Part shown: positions 15,506 to 25,909 of the stretch, one piece after another | How the letters are laid out: the number at the start of each line of letters is the position of its first letter | Position numbering within the stretch: position 1 is the first letter of the stretch | From: Candidatus Blastococcus massiliensis AP3 | Lineage (GTDB): Bacteria > Actinomycetota > Actinomycetes > Mycobacteriales > Geodermatophilaceae | Direction of reading: 5' to 3' | Length of the DNA stretch: 37,566 bases | Assembly: GCF_000582785.1 (NCBI RefSeq) | Contig: NZ_HG931175.1 | Coordinates: 394,985 to 432,550, forward strand | Translations under genes and position numbers: made by a program | Notes under the pieces: model-generated | What the model saw: only the letters and a program-made list of their open reading frames with translations | What the model was told of the DNA's origin: nothing | Databases searched by the model: none

Positions 15506-15577
15506 TGGTCAGACCCACGCCGCGGACTGCCGATGGACGCACTGGTTCCCGAACTCCGGGGGCCAGGAGGGACGTCC

Positions 15578-18472
15578 ATGACCCGGGGGATCGCACCCGA
15601 GCACGCGGCAGCCGACACCGACGACGAGGAATCGCGCGCCGAGGCCCTCGAGGCCCCGCCGGAGATCACCGTCGAGGACGTCCGCGTCGACGCCCGGCTC
15701 TTCACCGAGCACGAGGTCCGGCACGTGGCTCGGCGCATCAGCCCGTCCGCCGCCCTGTTCATCGCCGTCGCCGTCCTCGCCGGCGCGACGACCGGGCTCG
15801 TCGTCTGGGCCTTCCCGAGTCAGGCACCGCCGGACTACCACGGCGTCTCCGCCGGCGGGCTGATGGCGCTGGCCGGCATCGTCCCCGCGGTCCTGGCGGC
15901 GGTGGCGACCGGCCGACCGGTCACCCGCCTCGACGGCGGGCAGATCATGCTGCGCGGCCTCAGCCGGTGGGTCGTCGGCTGCTACGCCGTGGCGTGGCTG
16001 GCCGCCTTCCTGGTGCCGCTGTTCAGCCTCGTCACCCCGTGGGGCTGGCTGGGCAGTCCGGCCGGCCTCGGCGCGGGCCTCGGCCTCCTCGTGCTGACGA
16101 CGCTCATGACGCCCGCGCTGTTCATGGTGCTGGCCGGCCGCCTCCACCCGAGGGAGAGCACGCTGCTCGCCGTCGCCCGGGCCAGCCGGCCGGCGCGGCG
16201 CGACCCCTCGCCCGAGGACCTGCGCAGCCGGTGCGCCCTGGTGAAGGACCTCCGGGACCTGGCCCGCAGCGAGTTCCAGTCCGGCGACCGGCGGGCCGTC
16301 CGCTACCGCATGGCCGGGCTCGCCACGATCGCCGCCCGCACGGACGTCCACGACGTCGTCGAGCTGGCCCTGGACGAGCTGGGGCTGGTCTGCCAGGAGG
16401 TGGTCCTCGACCGCGACCTCGCGCGCGAGGGCGTCGCCGTCCTCTCGGAGGCGGCGCGGTCCCTGCCGCCGGCCGAGTTCTCCCTGCACCGCCGCGCCGT
16501 GCACGAGCTCATCCGCGTGTGGAGCGCGGTCGTGCGCGGGGGCAGCTCCGACACGCTCCGGGACGAGACGGTCGACGGCATCGTCGCGATCGCCGGGCTG
16601 CGCGGCGACGAGGAGCTGCCGCTGCTGGCGATGCTCCTGGCGGAGTTCGCCGAGGACGCCGAGGTTCCCCAGGACCGGCTGGCCGCCGCCATGCGGAGCA
16701 TCGAGCGGCGCGTCGACTTCGTCCACCTGCCCACCGGCCCGGCCGCCACCGCCTGGGCGAGGGCGCGCGGCCGCCTCGACCCCGGCGGCTTCACCCTCCT
16801 GCTGGCCCGGTACACCGCCCTCACCGCGTCCGGCCGCGTCACCGACTCGGCGCGGACCATCGCCGAGGCGGCGGCCGCCCTGGCGCTCTCGGACGCCGAG
16901 GAGCACCGGCTGCGCAGCAAGCCCCTCGTCACCGCCGTCGCCGCCGCGGTCGGTTCCGAGCACAGCAAGGCCCTGCTGCGGGCGGCGGTCCTGGCGGTGT
17001 GGATCGGCCACCCGGCGGCCGACGAGGCCCGGGGCGTGCTGCTCGCCGAGACGGTCCGCAACCTGCCGCGGATGGACGCCGACGACCTCGACGACCTGGT
17101 CGACCGCGTCACGCAACTGCCGGACGACCTGCTGCTCGACCGGTGTGCTCCGGCCCTCATCCCGGCGCTGGACGCCGCTGTCGCTCCGCTCCTCAAACCA
17201 CCGGGTGAGGACGACGCCGCGCTGCACGACGCCCGCCAGCGCGCGCTCGTGCTGCTGGTGACCGAGATCCGCACGGCCGCCGTGATGCGCGATCCGCGCC
17301 TGGCCGATCCCCTGGACGGCAGGATCGAGGAGCTCTTCGCCCGCCTCGTGGACGGCGCGCGCACGGGCGCCCTCGTGAGCGAGCCCAGCGAGATCCTGCG
17401 GCGGCGCACCGCGTTCCTCATCCACCGCGTGGAGGCGCTGGACGCCGCGGCCGCGCGCACGGTCGCGGCTCCCGCGGTGCCCCTGCTGCTCACCGCCGGC
17501 GGTGTGTTCGGGCCCGCCTGGTTGCTGTGGTCCCAGGAGGCCGGCAACCGACCGCTGCGGGAGCAGATCCCCCCGGAGTGGGTGGCGGGCATCGTTCCCG
17601 CACTCGTCACCGTGCGCGCCTCCATGGCCGCCGCAGGAGAGGACACCCCGCTGGGACTGCCCACCGCCGACCCCCACACCGTGCACGGATGGACGTGGGG
17701 CGCCGCGGCGGAGACGGCGACCGACGCCCTGCCCGGCCTGCTGTCCCTCCTGCCCGCTCCGGCGCTCGACCAGGCCATGGCCGCGCTGCACCGGTGGGTC
17801 AACCAGGGGCCGCCGGCCGACTCCGGCCAGGACGGCGTCGCGGCCCGCGCCGCGGAGGCGCTCGGCATGCTGCCCGAGGTGGCCGCTGACGACGCCCGCG
17901 CCACCCTGCTGGCCTACCACCGGACCGCGCTGGAGCTCTCCCTGCACGGCCTGTGGTGGCTCCCCGGCACGGTGGCCGAGCCCGACCCCGCCCGGACGAC
18001 GATCGCCGGCGAGATCCTGAGCACCGCGACGCCGCGGCTGCTGCGCGCGAGCCACAACCTGGCGCTCCAGGTGCTCGAGGCGCTCGTGCGCACCTGGTGG
18101 TCGGGGATCACGGCGGGCCACCGGGTGGACCCGGCCGCGCTCGCCGCCGTGCGCAGGGCCGCGCTCGCGCGCCCGCCCGTGCGGAGTTTCGTGGAGGCGA
18201 ACCTCAGGGCTCCCGGCGTGCCCGGCGAGGTGCTGCAGCGGCTGCTCGGCCTCGGCGGTCGGAGCCGGCCCGGGGGCGGCCAGCCGCACGGCGGTCGTGG
18301 TTCCGCCCAGCAGCGCCCGGGAGGCACGACCGCTGGTCGGCGGCGGCAGGACCGCCCGGCGTCCCCCGAGCTGCCGCGCCAGCGACGTCCCCGTCCTGCC
18401 GAGCCCGCGGACGACGGAGGCGCACCTCCGACGCCCGATCCCGGCGGCACCCGTCCGGCGGTCGAGAGCTGA
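15578..18472 (+). CDS. Large membrane protein with helical-repeat cytoplasmic region, unknown
   Basis: 964 residues from an ATG at 15578 with AGGAGGG 6 nt upstream. After about 65 acidic residues there are four hydrophobic segments (roughly 66-88, 98-118, 133-159, 166-190). The remaining ~700 residues are alpha-helical, Ala/Leu/Arg-rich and look like an irregular HEAT/ARM-type solenoid. The last ~60 residues are Pro/Gly/Arg-rich and probably disordered. I recognise no family. Such a layout fits a membrane-anchored scaffold with a large cytosolic binding surface. It is divergent from the RNase III-like gene with a 142-bp shared upstream region, so a functional link is possible but unproven. 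Confidence 0.75.
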   Translation: MTRGIAPEHAAADTDDEESRAEALEAPPEITVEDVRVDARLFTEHEVRHVARRISPSAALFIAVAVLAGATTGLVVWAFPSQAPPDYHGVSAGGLMALAGIVPAVLAAVATGRPVTRLDGGQIMLRGLSRWVVGCYAVAWLAAFLVPLFSLVTPWGWLGSPAGLGAGLGLLVLTTLMTPALFMVLAGRLHPRESTLLAVARASRPARRDPSPEDLRSRCALVKDLRDLARSEFQSGDRRAVRYRMAGLATIAARTDVHDVVELALDELGLVCQEVVLDRDLAREGVAVLSEAARSLPPAEFSLHRRAVHELIRVWSAVVRGGSSDTLRDETVDGIVAIAGLRGDEELPLLAMLLAEFAEDAEVPQDRLAAAMRSIERRVDFVHLPTGPAATAWARARGRLDPGGFTLLLARYTALTASGRVTDSARTIAEAAAALALSDAEEHRLRSKPLVTAVAAAVGSEHSKALLRAAVLAVWIGHPAADEARGVLLAETVRNLPRMDADDLDDLVDRVTQLPDDLLLDRCAPALIPALDAAVAPLLKPPGEDDAALHDARQRALVLLVTEIRTAAVMRDPRLADPLDGRIEELFARLVDGARTGALVSEPSEILRRRTAFLIHRVEALDAAAARTVAAPAVPLLLTAGGVFGPAWLLWSQEAGNRPLREQIPPEWVAGIVPALVTVRASMAAAGEDTPLGLPTADPHTVHGWTWGAAAETATDALPGLLSLLPAPALDQAMAALHRWVNQGPPADSGQDGVAARAAEALGMLPEVAADDARATLLAYHRTALELSLHGLWWLPGTVAEPDPARTTIAGEILSTATPRLLRASHNLALQVLEALVRTWWSGITAGHRVDPAALAAVRRAALARPPVRSFVEANLRAPGVPGEVLQRLLGLGGRSRPGGGQPHGGRGSAQQRPGGTTAGRRRQDRPASPELPRQRRPRPAEPADDGGAPPTPDPGGTRPAVES

Positions 18473-18484
18473 CCGCCGGACGGG

Positions 18485-19909
18485 TCACTCCGCCGCGGCC
18501 TCCGCGGTCCTGCCCTCGCCCTGCTCGCTGCCCGGGGGCCCGATCCACACGGTCTTGGCGTTCATGAACTCGCGCATGCCGAGCTCGGTGAGCTCGCGGC
18601 CGTAGCCGCTCTGCTTGACCCCGCCGAAGGGCAGTTCCGGGTAGCTGGTGGTCATGCCGTTGATGAACGCCATGCCGGAGGCGATGTCGCGGACGAACTG
18701 CGCGCGCTCGTCCTCGTCCTCGCTCCAGAGGTTGCTGCCCAGGCCGTAGGGGTGGCTGTTGGCGATCTCGATGGCCTCCTCGAGCGAGTCGACCTGGAAC
18801 AGCGCGGCGACCGGGCCGAACACCTCCTCGGCGTAGAGGTCCATCTCCGGGGTGATCCCGGTCAGCAGCGTGGGCTCGTAGAACCAACCGGGCCGGTCGA
18901 CCCGCTGTCCGCCGACGACGACGGTGCCGCCCTTGGCGACGGCGTCCTGCACGTACTCCTCGACGTCCTCGAGCCCGGACTCGGTGGCCAGCGGCCCCAC
19001 CTGGGTGGCGTCGTCCATCGGGTCGCCCACCGTGAGCGCGGCGATCTTCTCGGCGAACAGCCGGGTGAACTCGTCGGCGACGTCGCGGTGGACGAAGAAG
19101 CGCTTGGCGGCGATGCAGCTCTGCCCGTTGTTCTGGTTCCTCGACGTGACCGCGACCTCCGCGGCCCGGTCCAGGTGCGCCGAGGGCATCACGATGAACG
19201 GGTCGCTGCCACCGAGTTCGAGCACGGTCGGCTTCAGGGCGTCTCCGGCGATCGAGGCGACCGACTGCCCCGCGGGGGCGCTGCCGGTGAGCGTGGCCGC
19301 GGCCACCCGGTCGTCGCGCAGCACCCGCTCGATGGCCGACGAGCCGATGAGCAGGGTCTGGAAGACGTCGCCGGGGAAACCGGCCCGGCGGAACAGCTCC
19401 TCCATGTACAGCGCGGTCTGCGGCACGTTGCTGGCGTGCTTGAGCAGCCCGACGTTGCCGGCCATGAGCGCGGGGGCGGCGAACCGCATGGCCTGCCAGA
19501 GCGGGAAGTTCCACGGCATGATCGCCAGCACGACGCCGAGGGGCTGGTGGACGACGTACGCACGGGTCGCGCCGACGGCCTCGGCGTCCCGCGGCTGCGG
19601 CTCCAGGAGCGCCGGCCCGTGCTCGGCGTACCAGCGCAGCGCCGCGGCGCACTTGCCCACCTCCGCCTTCGCCGAGGCGAGGGTCTTGCCCATCTCCGTG
19701 GTCATCAGCTCGGCGACCTCGTCGGTGTCCTCGTCGAGGAGGTCCGCGGCGGCGCGGAGCCAGCCGACCCGCTGCTCGGGCGACGTGCGCCGGTAGCGGG
19801 CCGCCGCCACGGCGGCGCGCGCGAGCTTCTCCTCGAGAGCGGTGTCCGAGAGCGGCTCGAAGGTCCGGAGCGTCTCTCCGGTGGTGGGGTTGATGGTGGC
19901 GATGGCCAT
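18485..19909 (-). CDS. NAD(P)-dependent succinate-semialdehyde-type aldehyde dehydrogenase
   Basis: 474 residues of the ALDH superfamily, oxidising an aldehyde to its acid. The active site is intact: N134 (MPWNFP), K157 (LLKHAS), E231 (LELGGSDPF) and catalytic C265 (NNGQSC). The N-terminus TINPTTGETLRTFEPL and the short substrate region resemble the GabD1/YneI (Sad) succinate-semialdehyde dehydrogenase group. The ATG at 19909 is preceded by GGAGGGA at 6 nt. It is a single gene convergent with the large membrane protein gene, whose stop is 12 nt away. The exact aldehyde is not certain from sequence. Confidence 0.9.
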   Translation of the reverse strand: MAIATINPTTGETLRTFEPLSDTALEEKLARAAVAAARYRRTSPEQRVGWLRAAADLLDEDTDEVAELMTTEMGKTLASAKAEVGKCAAALRWYAEHGPALLEPQPRDAEAVGATRAYVVHQPLGVVLAIMPWNFPLWQAMRFAAPALMAGNVGLLKHASNVPQTALYMEELFRRAGFPGDVFQTLLIGSSAIERVLRDDRVAAATLTGSAPAGQSVASIAGDALKPTVLELGGSDPFIVMPSAHLDRAAEVAVTSRNQNNGQSCIAAKRFFVHRDVADEFTRLFAEKIAALTVGDPMDDATQVGPLATESGLEDVEEYVQDAVAKGGTVVVGGQRVDRPGWFYEPTLLTGITPEMDLYAEEVFGPVAALFQVDSLEEAIEIANSHPYGLGSNLWSEDEDERAQFVRDIASGMAFINGMTTSYPELPFGGVKQSGYGRELTELGMREFMNAKTVWIGPPGSEQGEGRTAEAAAE

Positions 19910-20080
19910 GCTGGATCCCTCCGTCGGTCGCGTTGCTCCCCTGCCCGGGGCATCGCCGGCGAAACGGCGACCGAACGGCCCCGGAAGCCGGTGCATGACC
20001 CGGGGTCGCTCGGGTAAGGACGCCCACGGGACACGGGTGCAGCAGGGCGCTCGTGCCCCTCGTGTGCGGGGGTTCCATCC

Positions 20081-21038
20081 GTGAGTGTGTCGAGCCTGGC
20101 GGGCTGTCTCCAGTCCACCGGCCGCGAGTTCCCGCACGATGCGCTCCTCTACCGGGACGACGACCATCTGCGGCACGTCGTGGCACCGTTCCTCCGCGAG
20201 GGTCTGGCCGGCGGCGACGCCGCCGTCGTCGCGACGACGCCGCGCGTCGCGGGGCTGGTGCGGGAGGCGGTGGGCGAGCACCCGTTGCTGCACGTGCTGG
20301 ACCGGCACACCGCCTACCGGTCCCGCACCCCGACGGCCATCACCACGTTCCGCCGGCTCGCCGAGCAGTACTCCGGCGAGGGCGTCCAGCGGGTCCGCGT
20401 GGTCGGCGAGGTCGACTTCGGCGCCACGGAGCGGGACTGGCTGGAGTGGCAGCGCTACGAGTCGGTGATCAACGAGGCGCTGGCGGACTGGCCGCTGTGG
20501 GGAGTGTGCGTCTTCGACACCCAGCGCCTCCCGCCGCCGCTGCTCGACTCCGCCGTCGCCACCCACTCGTGCCTGCTGGGCCCCGGCGGGCGGGCCGCCA
20601 ACCCGGCCTTCGTCGAACCCGCCGAGTACCTGCGCAACCTGCCGGTGCCGGACGAGCCGCTCGAGGCCACTCCGCCCCGGCTCGCCGCACCGGACGTCTC
20701 CGACTTCGTGGGCCTCCGGCATGCCGTCGCCGGCGAGCTGTCCAGCACCGGCGCCGACGGCGACCTCGTCGAGGACTTCCTGCTGGCCGTGGACGAGATG
20801 GTGTCCAACGCCGTGCGGCACGGCCTGCCCCCCGTGAGCCTGCGGTTGTGGACGGCCGAGGACCGCATCGTCTGCACCATCGGCGACGGCGGCCCCGGCT
20901 GGGACGACCCGTTCGCCGGGTACGGCCCGGCGCACGGCGACGACCTCTCCCGAGGCGGCATGGGCCTGTGGCTCGCCCGGCAGCTGTGCGACCACGTCGA
21001 CATCTACACCGCCGGCGACTCCGGCGTCCGGGTGCGCC

Positions 21039-21058
<20 letters not shown>
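20081..21058 (+). CDS. MEDS-domain sensor with RsbW-like HATPase (anti-sigma kinase type)
   Basis: 325 residues. The N-terminal ~185 residues resemble the MEDS (DcmR-type sensory) domain: HDALLYRDDDHLRHVVAPFL, then GDAAVVATTP. The C-terminal ~115 residues form a GHKL ATPase: N box with E239 and N243 (LAVDEMVSNAVRHG), G1 DGGPG from D269, G2 RGGMGLWLA from R291. There is no phospho-acceptor His domain, so it fits the RsbW/SpoIIAB-like anti-sigma serine kinases rather than a classical histidine kinase. The GTG at 20081 has no clear Shine-Dalgarno sequence. Its stop overlaps the convergent mannitol dehydrogenase gene by 20 bp. A MEDS-STAS protein about 11 kb downstream is its possible counterpart. 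Confidence 0.85.
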
Positions 21059-22523
<1,465 letters not shown>

Positions 22524-22614
22524 CCCGCGAGCTTGCCCCGTGGAGCAGGTCCGTAACGGGAGGGGCGAACCGAATGCCGTTCGAGGATGTGGGATCGTCG
22601 CACCTACACGTCGA

Positions 22615-22635
22615 GACCGCAGCGCGACTGCGGTC
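22615..22635. promoter_or_regulatory. Inverted repeat upstream of the acyl-CoA dehydrogenase operon
   Basis: GACCGCA-N7-TGCGGTC, perfect 7-bp arms, ending 14 nt before the ATG at 22650 and just upstream of the ribosome binding site. It could be a repressor operator or a 5'-UTR hairpin. It is not a match to the KstR consensus as I know it. Confidence 0.4.
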
Positions 22636-22649
22636 AGGAATGAGGACCG

Positions 22650-23825
22650 ATGCAGCTGCAGCTGTCCCCGGAGATGCAGGCATTCCGGGAGGAGATGCGG
22701 ACCTTCTTCACCACCCAGGTGCCGCAGGAGATCCGTGACAAGGTGGCCGCGCGCCGCCACGCCGGCAAGGACGACTTCGTCACCACCCAGCAGATCCTGA
22801 ACGCTGCCGGGCTGGCCGTGCCGCACTGGCCGGTCGAGTACGGCGGCCGCGACTGGACGCCGCTGCAGCGCCACATCTGGCGCGAGGAGATGCAGCTGGC
22901 CCACGTGCCCGAGCCGCTGGCGTTCAACACCAGCATGATCGGCCCGGTGCTGGCCCAGTTCGGCAGCCAGGAGCAGAAGGACCGCTTCCTGGCGAAGACG
23001 GCCAACCTCGACATCTGGTGGTGCCAGGGCTTCTCCGAGCCCGACGCCGGCTCCGACCTGGCCTCGCTGCGCACCACCGCCGTCCAGGACGGCGACGAGT
23101 GGGTCGTCAACGGCCAGAAGACCTGGACGACCATGGGGCAGTACGCCGACTGGATCTTCTGCCTGTGCCGCACGGACCCGACGGCGGAGAAGAAGCAGCG
23201 CGGCATCTCGATGCTGGTCTTCCCGATGGACACCCCGGGCGTGACCCTGCGCCCGATCGAGCTGCTCGACGGCGGCTTCGAGGTCAACGAGGTCTTCTTC
23301 GAGGACGTCCGCGTCCCGTCGGAGAACCTCATCGGCGAGGTCAACAAGGGCTGGGACCAGGCCAAGTTCCTGCTCGGCAACGAGCGCGTCGGCATCGCCC
23401 GCGTCGGCGGTACCAAGGGCATGCTCGCGCTGGCCAAGGAGCTCGCTCGCGAGACCACCTACAACGGCCGGCCGCTGCTGGAGGACCCGCGCTACTCCTC
23501 CCGCATCGCCGAGATCGAGAACGAGCTCGTCGCCCTGGAGCTGACCGCGCTGCGCGTGGTCGCGAACTCGGCCGACGGCAAGCCGCACCCCGCGTCCTCG
23601 GTGCTCAAGCTCAAGGGCTCGGTCCTGCAGCAGGAGGTGACCGAGCTGATCGTCGACATCGCCGGCCCGCTGTCGGTGGCCTCGTTCGGCGAGGAGGGTT
23701 CCGACGTGCCCGACTGGGCCCGGGTCGCAGCCCCCGAGTACCTCAACTACCGGAAGGTCTCCATCTACGGAGGCTCCAACGAGGTGCAGCGCGTCATCAT
23801 CAGCGGCACGATCCTGGGGTTGTGA
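22650..23825 (+). CDS. Acyl-CoA dehydrogenase large subunit, PimC-like
   Basis: 391 residues of a flavin acyl-CoA dehydrogenase of the heteromeric PimC/PimD or ChsE type found in actinobacteria. The FAD/substrate segment is WWCQGFSEPDAGSDLASL (about 123-140). The usual C-terminal catalytic Glu (IYEGT) is Gly here (IYGGSNEVQR), but E245 in GNERVGIARV fits the helix-G glutamate used by isovaleryl-CoA dehydrogenase-type enzymes, so the subunit should be active. The ATG at 22650 follows GAGGACC. The small-subunit gene starts 7 nt after the stop. It likely oxidises a dicarboxyl-, branched- or sterol/terpenoid-derived acyl-CoA. Confidence 0.9.
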   Translation: MQLQLSPEMQAFREEMRTFFTTQVPQEIRDKVAARRHAGKDDFVTTQQILNAAGLAVPHWPVEYGGRDWTPLQRHIWREEMQLAHVPEPLAFNTSMIGPVLAQFGSQEQKDRFLAKTANLDIWWCQGFSEPDAGSDLASLRTTAVQDGDEWVVNGQKTWTTMGQYADWIFCLCRTDPTAEKKQRGISMLVFPMDTPGVTLRPIELLDGGFEVNEVFFEDVRVPSENLIGEVNKGWDQAKFLLGNERVGIARVGGTKGMLALAKELARETTYNGRPLLEDPRYSSRIAEIENELVALELTALRVVANSADGKPHPASSVLKLKGSVLQQEVTELIVDIAGPLSVASFGEEGSDVPDWARVAAPEYLNYRKVSIYGGSNEVQRVIISGTILGL

Positions 23826-23832
23826 GATAGCC

Positions 23833-24981
23833 ATGGACTTCACCTACGACAGCGAGCAGAACGACCTGCGCGAGGCCGTCGCGGCGCTGCTGGCGCGCGC
23901 CTACGGCGACAGCGAGGTGCGCCGCAAGGTCACCAAGAACGACCCGGGCTTCGACGAGAAGGTCTGGACGCAGCTTGCCGAGATGGGCCTGCTGGGTCTG
24001 CCCTTCGCCGAGGAGCACGGCGGCATGGACGCGGGTCCGGTCGAGGTGGCGATCGTCGCCGAGGAGATCGGGCGGGTCCTGGCACCCGAGCCGTTCATCG
24101 AGGCGGTCGTCCTGGCCGGCGGGCTGATCGACGCCGTCGGCACCGACGAGCAGAAGGGCGAGCTCCTCGGGGCCATCGCCGGCGGCACCTCGGTGCCGAC
24201 CTTCGCGCACGCCGAGATCGGCGCGCGCTGGGTGCCCACCGCCTCGGCGGTCACCGCCACCGAGAACGGCGGCAGCTGGACGCTGAGCGGCGTCAAGGAG
24301 CCGGTGCCGCACGGCGCCCGCGCCGACGTCCTCGTCGTCTCGGCCGCGCTCCCCGGCGGCGGCACCGGGCTGTTCGTCGTGACCGGCGACGCGTCCGGCC
24401 TCAGCCGCACCGGCTACCGCAACCACGACGGCACCCGCTCGGCGAACGTCCGCTTCGACGGCACCCCGGCCACCCAGCTGGGCACCGGCGGCGACCGGAC
24501 CGAGGCCATCGAGCGTGCGCTGGCCGTGACCCGGATCGCCTACAGCCACGAGGCCGTCGGCGCCATGGACACGGCACTCCGCACCACCGTCGAGTACCTG
24601 AAGACGCGCAAGCAGTTCGGCGTCACGCTCAACAAGTTCCAGGCGCTCAACTTCCGCGCCGCGGACATGTACGTGTCCCTGGAGCTGGCCCGCAGCATCG
24701 CGCTGTGGGCGTCGGTGGTGCAGCTCTCCGACGGCGACGTCGTCACCGCCGCCGACCGGGCCCGGCTGCTCACCAGCCGCACCGGCCGGCACATCGGCAA
24801 GGACGCCATCCAGCTGCACGGTGGCATCGGCGTGACCGCCGAGTACAAGGTCGGTCACTACACCAGCCGGCTCACCGCCATCGACCACCTGCTGGGCGAC
24901 GGCGACTTCGCCGCCGACCGGCTGGCGGCGAAGGTCGGCAGCTACCCGACGGTGGACCCGCTGGGCGCCCCGTACGCCTGA
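23833..24981 (+). CDS. Acyl-CoA dehydrogenase small subunit, PimD-like
   Basis: 382 residues of the same superfamily. It has the FAD-contacting RKQFGVTLNKFQALNFRAAD and LHGGIGVTAEYKVGHY segments that the large subunit lacks, but neither catalytic-Glu position is occupied by Glu as far as I can align it. This division is the hallmark of alpha2-beta2 acyl-CoA dehydrogenases (PimC/PimD, ChsE4/ChsE5): one subunit supplies the base, the other much of the flavin site. It is 7 nt downstream of the large subunit and followed by a strong hairpin, so the two form a bicistronic operon. The substrate is unknown. Confidence 0.9.
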   Translation: MDFTYDSEQNDLREAVAALLARAYGDSEVRRKVTKNDPGFDEKVWTQLAEMGLLGLPFAEEHGGMDAGPVEVAIVAEEIGRVLAPEPFIEAVVLAGGLIDAVGTDEQKGELLGAIAGGTSVPTFAHAEIGARWVPTASAVTATENGGSWTLSGVKEPVPHGARADVLVVSAALPGGGTGLFVVTGDASGLSRTGYRNHDGTRSANVRFDGTPATQLGTGGDRTEAIERALAVTRIAYSHEAVGAMDTALRTTVEYLKTRKQFGVTLNKFQALNFRAADMYVSLELARSIALWASVVQLSDGDVVTAADRARLLTSRTGRHIGKDAIQLHGGIGVTAEYKVGHYTSRLTAIDHLLGDGDFAADRLAAKVGSYPTVDPLGAPYA

Positions 24982-24994
24982 ACGAGGTACGACG

Positions 24995-25028
24995 GAGCCC
25001 CGCTCCCCTTCCGGGGGGGGCGGGGCTC
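24995..25028. terminator. Strong hairpin terminator between convergent operons
   Basis: A 14-bp stem (outer arms GAGCCCCG/CGGGGCTC, inner CTCCCC/GGGGGG with one G-T) and a 6-nt loop, 14 nt after the PimD-like stop. The minus-strand HDOD gene ends at 25067, so it can serve both. There is no long T tract, as is common in actinobacteria. Confidence 0.75.
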
Positions 25029-25066
25029 TGCCGCGTCCGGTCCGGACGTCCGGTGCAGGAAGTCCC

Positions 25067-25909
25067 CTACTCGGTGCCGAGCATGGCCCGGCGCAGTTCG
25101 GCTGCGTCGGCGCGGACGACGTCGAGCACCGGCACCACGTCGTCCTCGCGGAGCTGCCCGCAGCTGACGCGGACGATGGGCTCCGTCTCGTACTCCTCGG
25201 TGGTGAGCCGCCCCGCGATCTCGAAGCAGGACCTCAGCAGCGCCCCCTCCATCGCGCGGAGGTCGTCGACGTACTTCAGCGGCAGGGTCATGGGCTGCGG
25301 GAACGCCCACTGCTCCAGCGCGACCGCGGTCAGCCGCAGGCTGTCGATCCCGTAGCGCCGGGTCTCGGCCGCCCTGCGCCCGCGGAAGGTCGGCTCGGCC
25401 GTCACGAGCTCGGTGTAGCCCTCGTGGTCGTTGTGGAACAGCAGCGCGGCACCCAGTTGGGCCAGCAGCCCCAGGCACAGCGCGTCCTGCGGCCGCTCGC
25501 CGAAGCGCGGTGCCAGCGCCGAGGCCGACAGCGCCAGGTGGGTGGTGAAGTCCCAGAAGTCCTCGGGCAGCCGCGACTCGTCGTCGAGGTCGGTGAGGGC
25601 GACCGTGGCCATCGTGCGCACCGTGGTGAAGCCGACGACGGTCACCGCGAACTGGAGCGAGGTCACCCGCCCGCGCATGCCGAAGTAGGCCGAGTTGGCC
25701 AGCTTCATCACCCGGCCGGCGAGGGCGACGTCGGAGGCGAGGATGCGCGAGAGCTCCTTGGCACTGGTGTCCTCGGAGTTCGCGACGGAGACCAGCTGCG
25801 CGGCGACCGGCTTCTGCACGGCCATGTGGTCGATGCTGGCGAGGATCGTCTCCACGTCGAAGTGCGGCACCGTGGCGAGCTCGGTGCCAGGGAACGGTGT
25901 GACGGTCAC
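25067..25909 (-). CDS. HDOD-domain signalling protein
   Basis: 280 residues, nearly all a HDOD domain (about 20-215), a degenerate HD-GYP-like regulatory fold: SEDTSAKELSRILASDVALAGRVMKLANSAYF and AVTVVGFTTVRTMATVAL are typical. It lacks the full HD phosphohydrolase residues, so a scaffold or signal-integration role is expected. The GTG at 25909 overlaps the TGA of the upstream GGDEF-EAL gene (GTGA), so both proteins are made together and may act in one c-di-GMP-linked response. The C-terminal ~60 residues are helical and unassigned. Confidence 0.88.
   Translation of the reverse strand: MTVTPFPGTELATVPHFDVETILASIDHMAVQKPVAAQLVSVANSEDTSAKELSRILASDVALAGRVMKLANSAYFGMRGRVTSLQFAVTVVGFTTVRTMATVALTDLDDESRLPEDFWDFTTHLALSASALAPRFGERPQDALCLGLLAQLGAALLFHNDHEGYTELVTAEPTFRGRRAAETRRYGIDSLRLTAVALEQWAFPQPMTLPLKYVDDLRAMEGALLRSCFEIAGRLTTEEYETEPIVRVSCGQLREDDVVPVLDVVRADAAELRRAMLGTE

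Noticed and set aside
15509-18289. A 926-codon open frame on the minus strand antisense to the large membrane protein
   Set aside because: It lacks domains and is His/Gly/Arg/Gln-rich as expected of the antisense of a high-GC gene. The plus frame has membrane helices and a good ribosome binding site.
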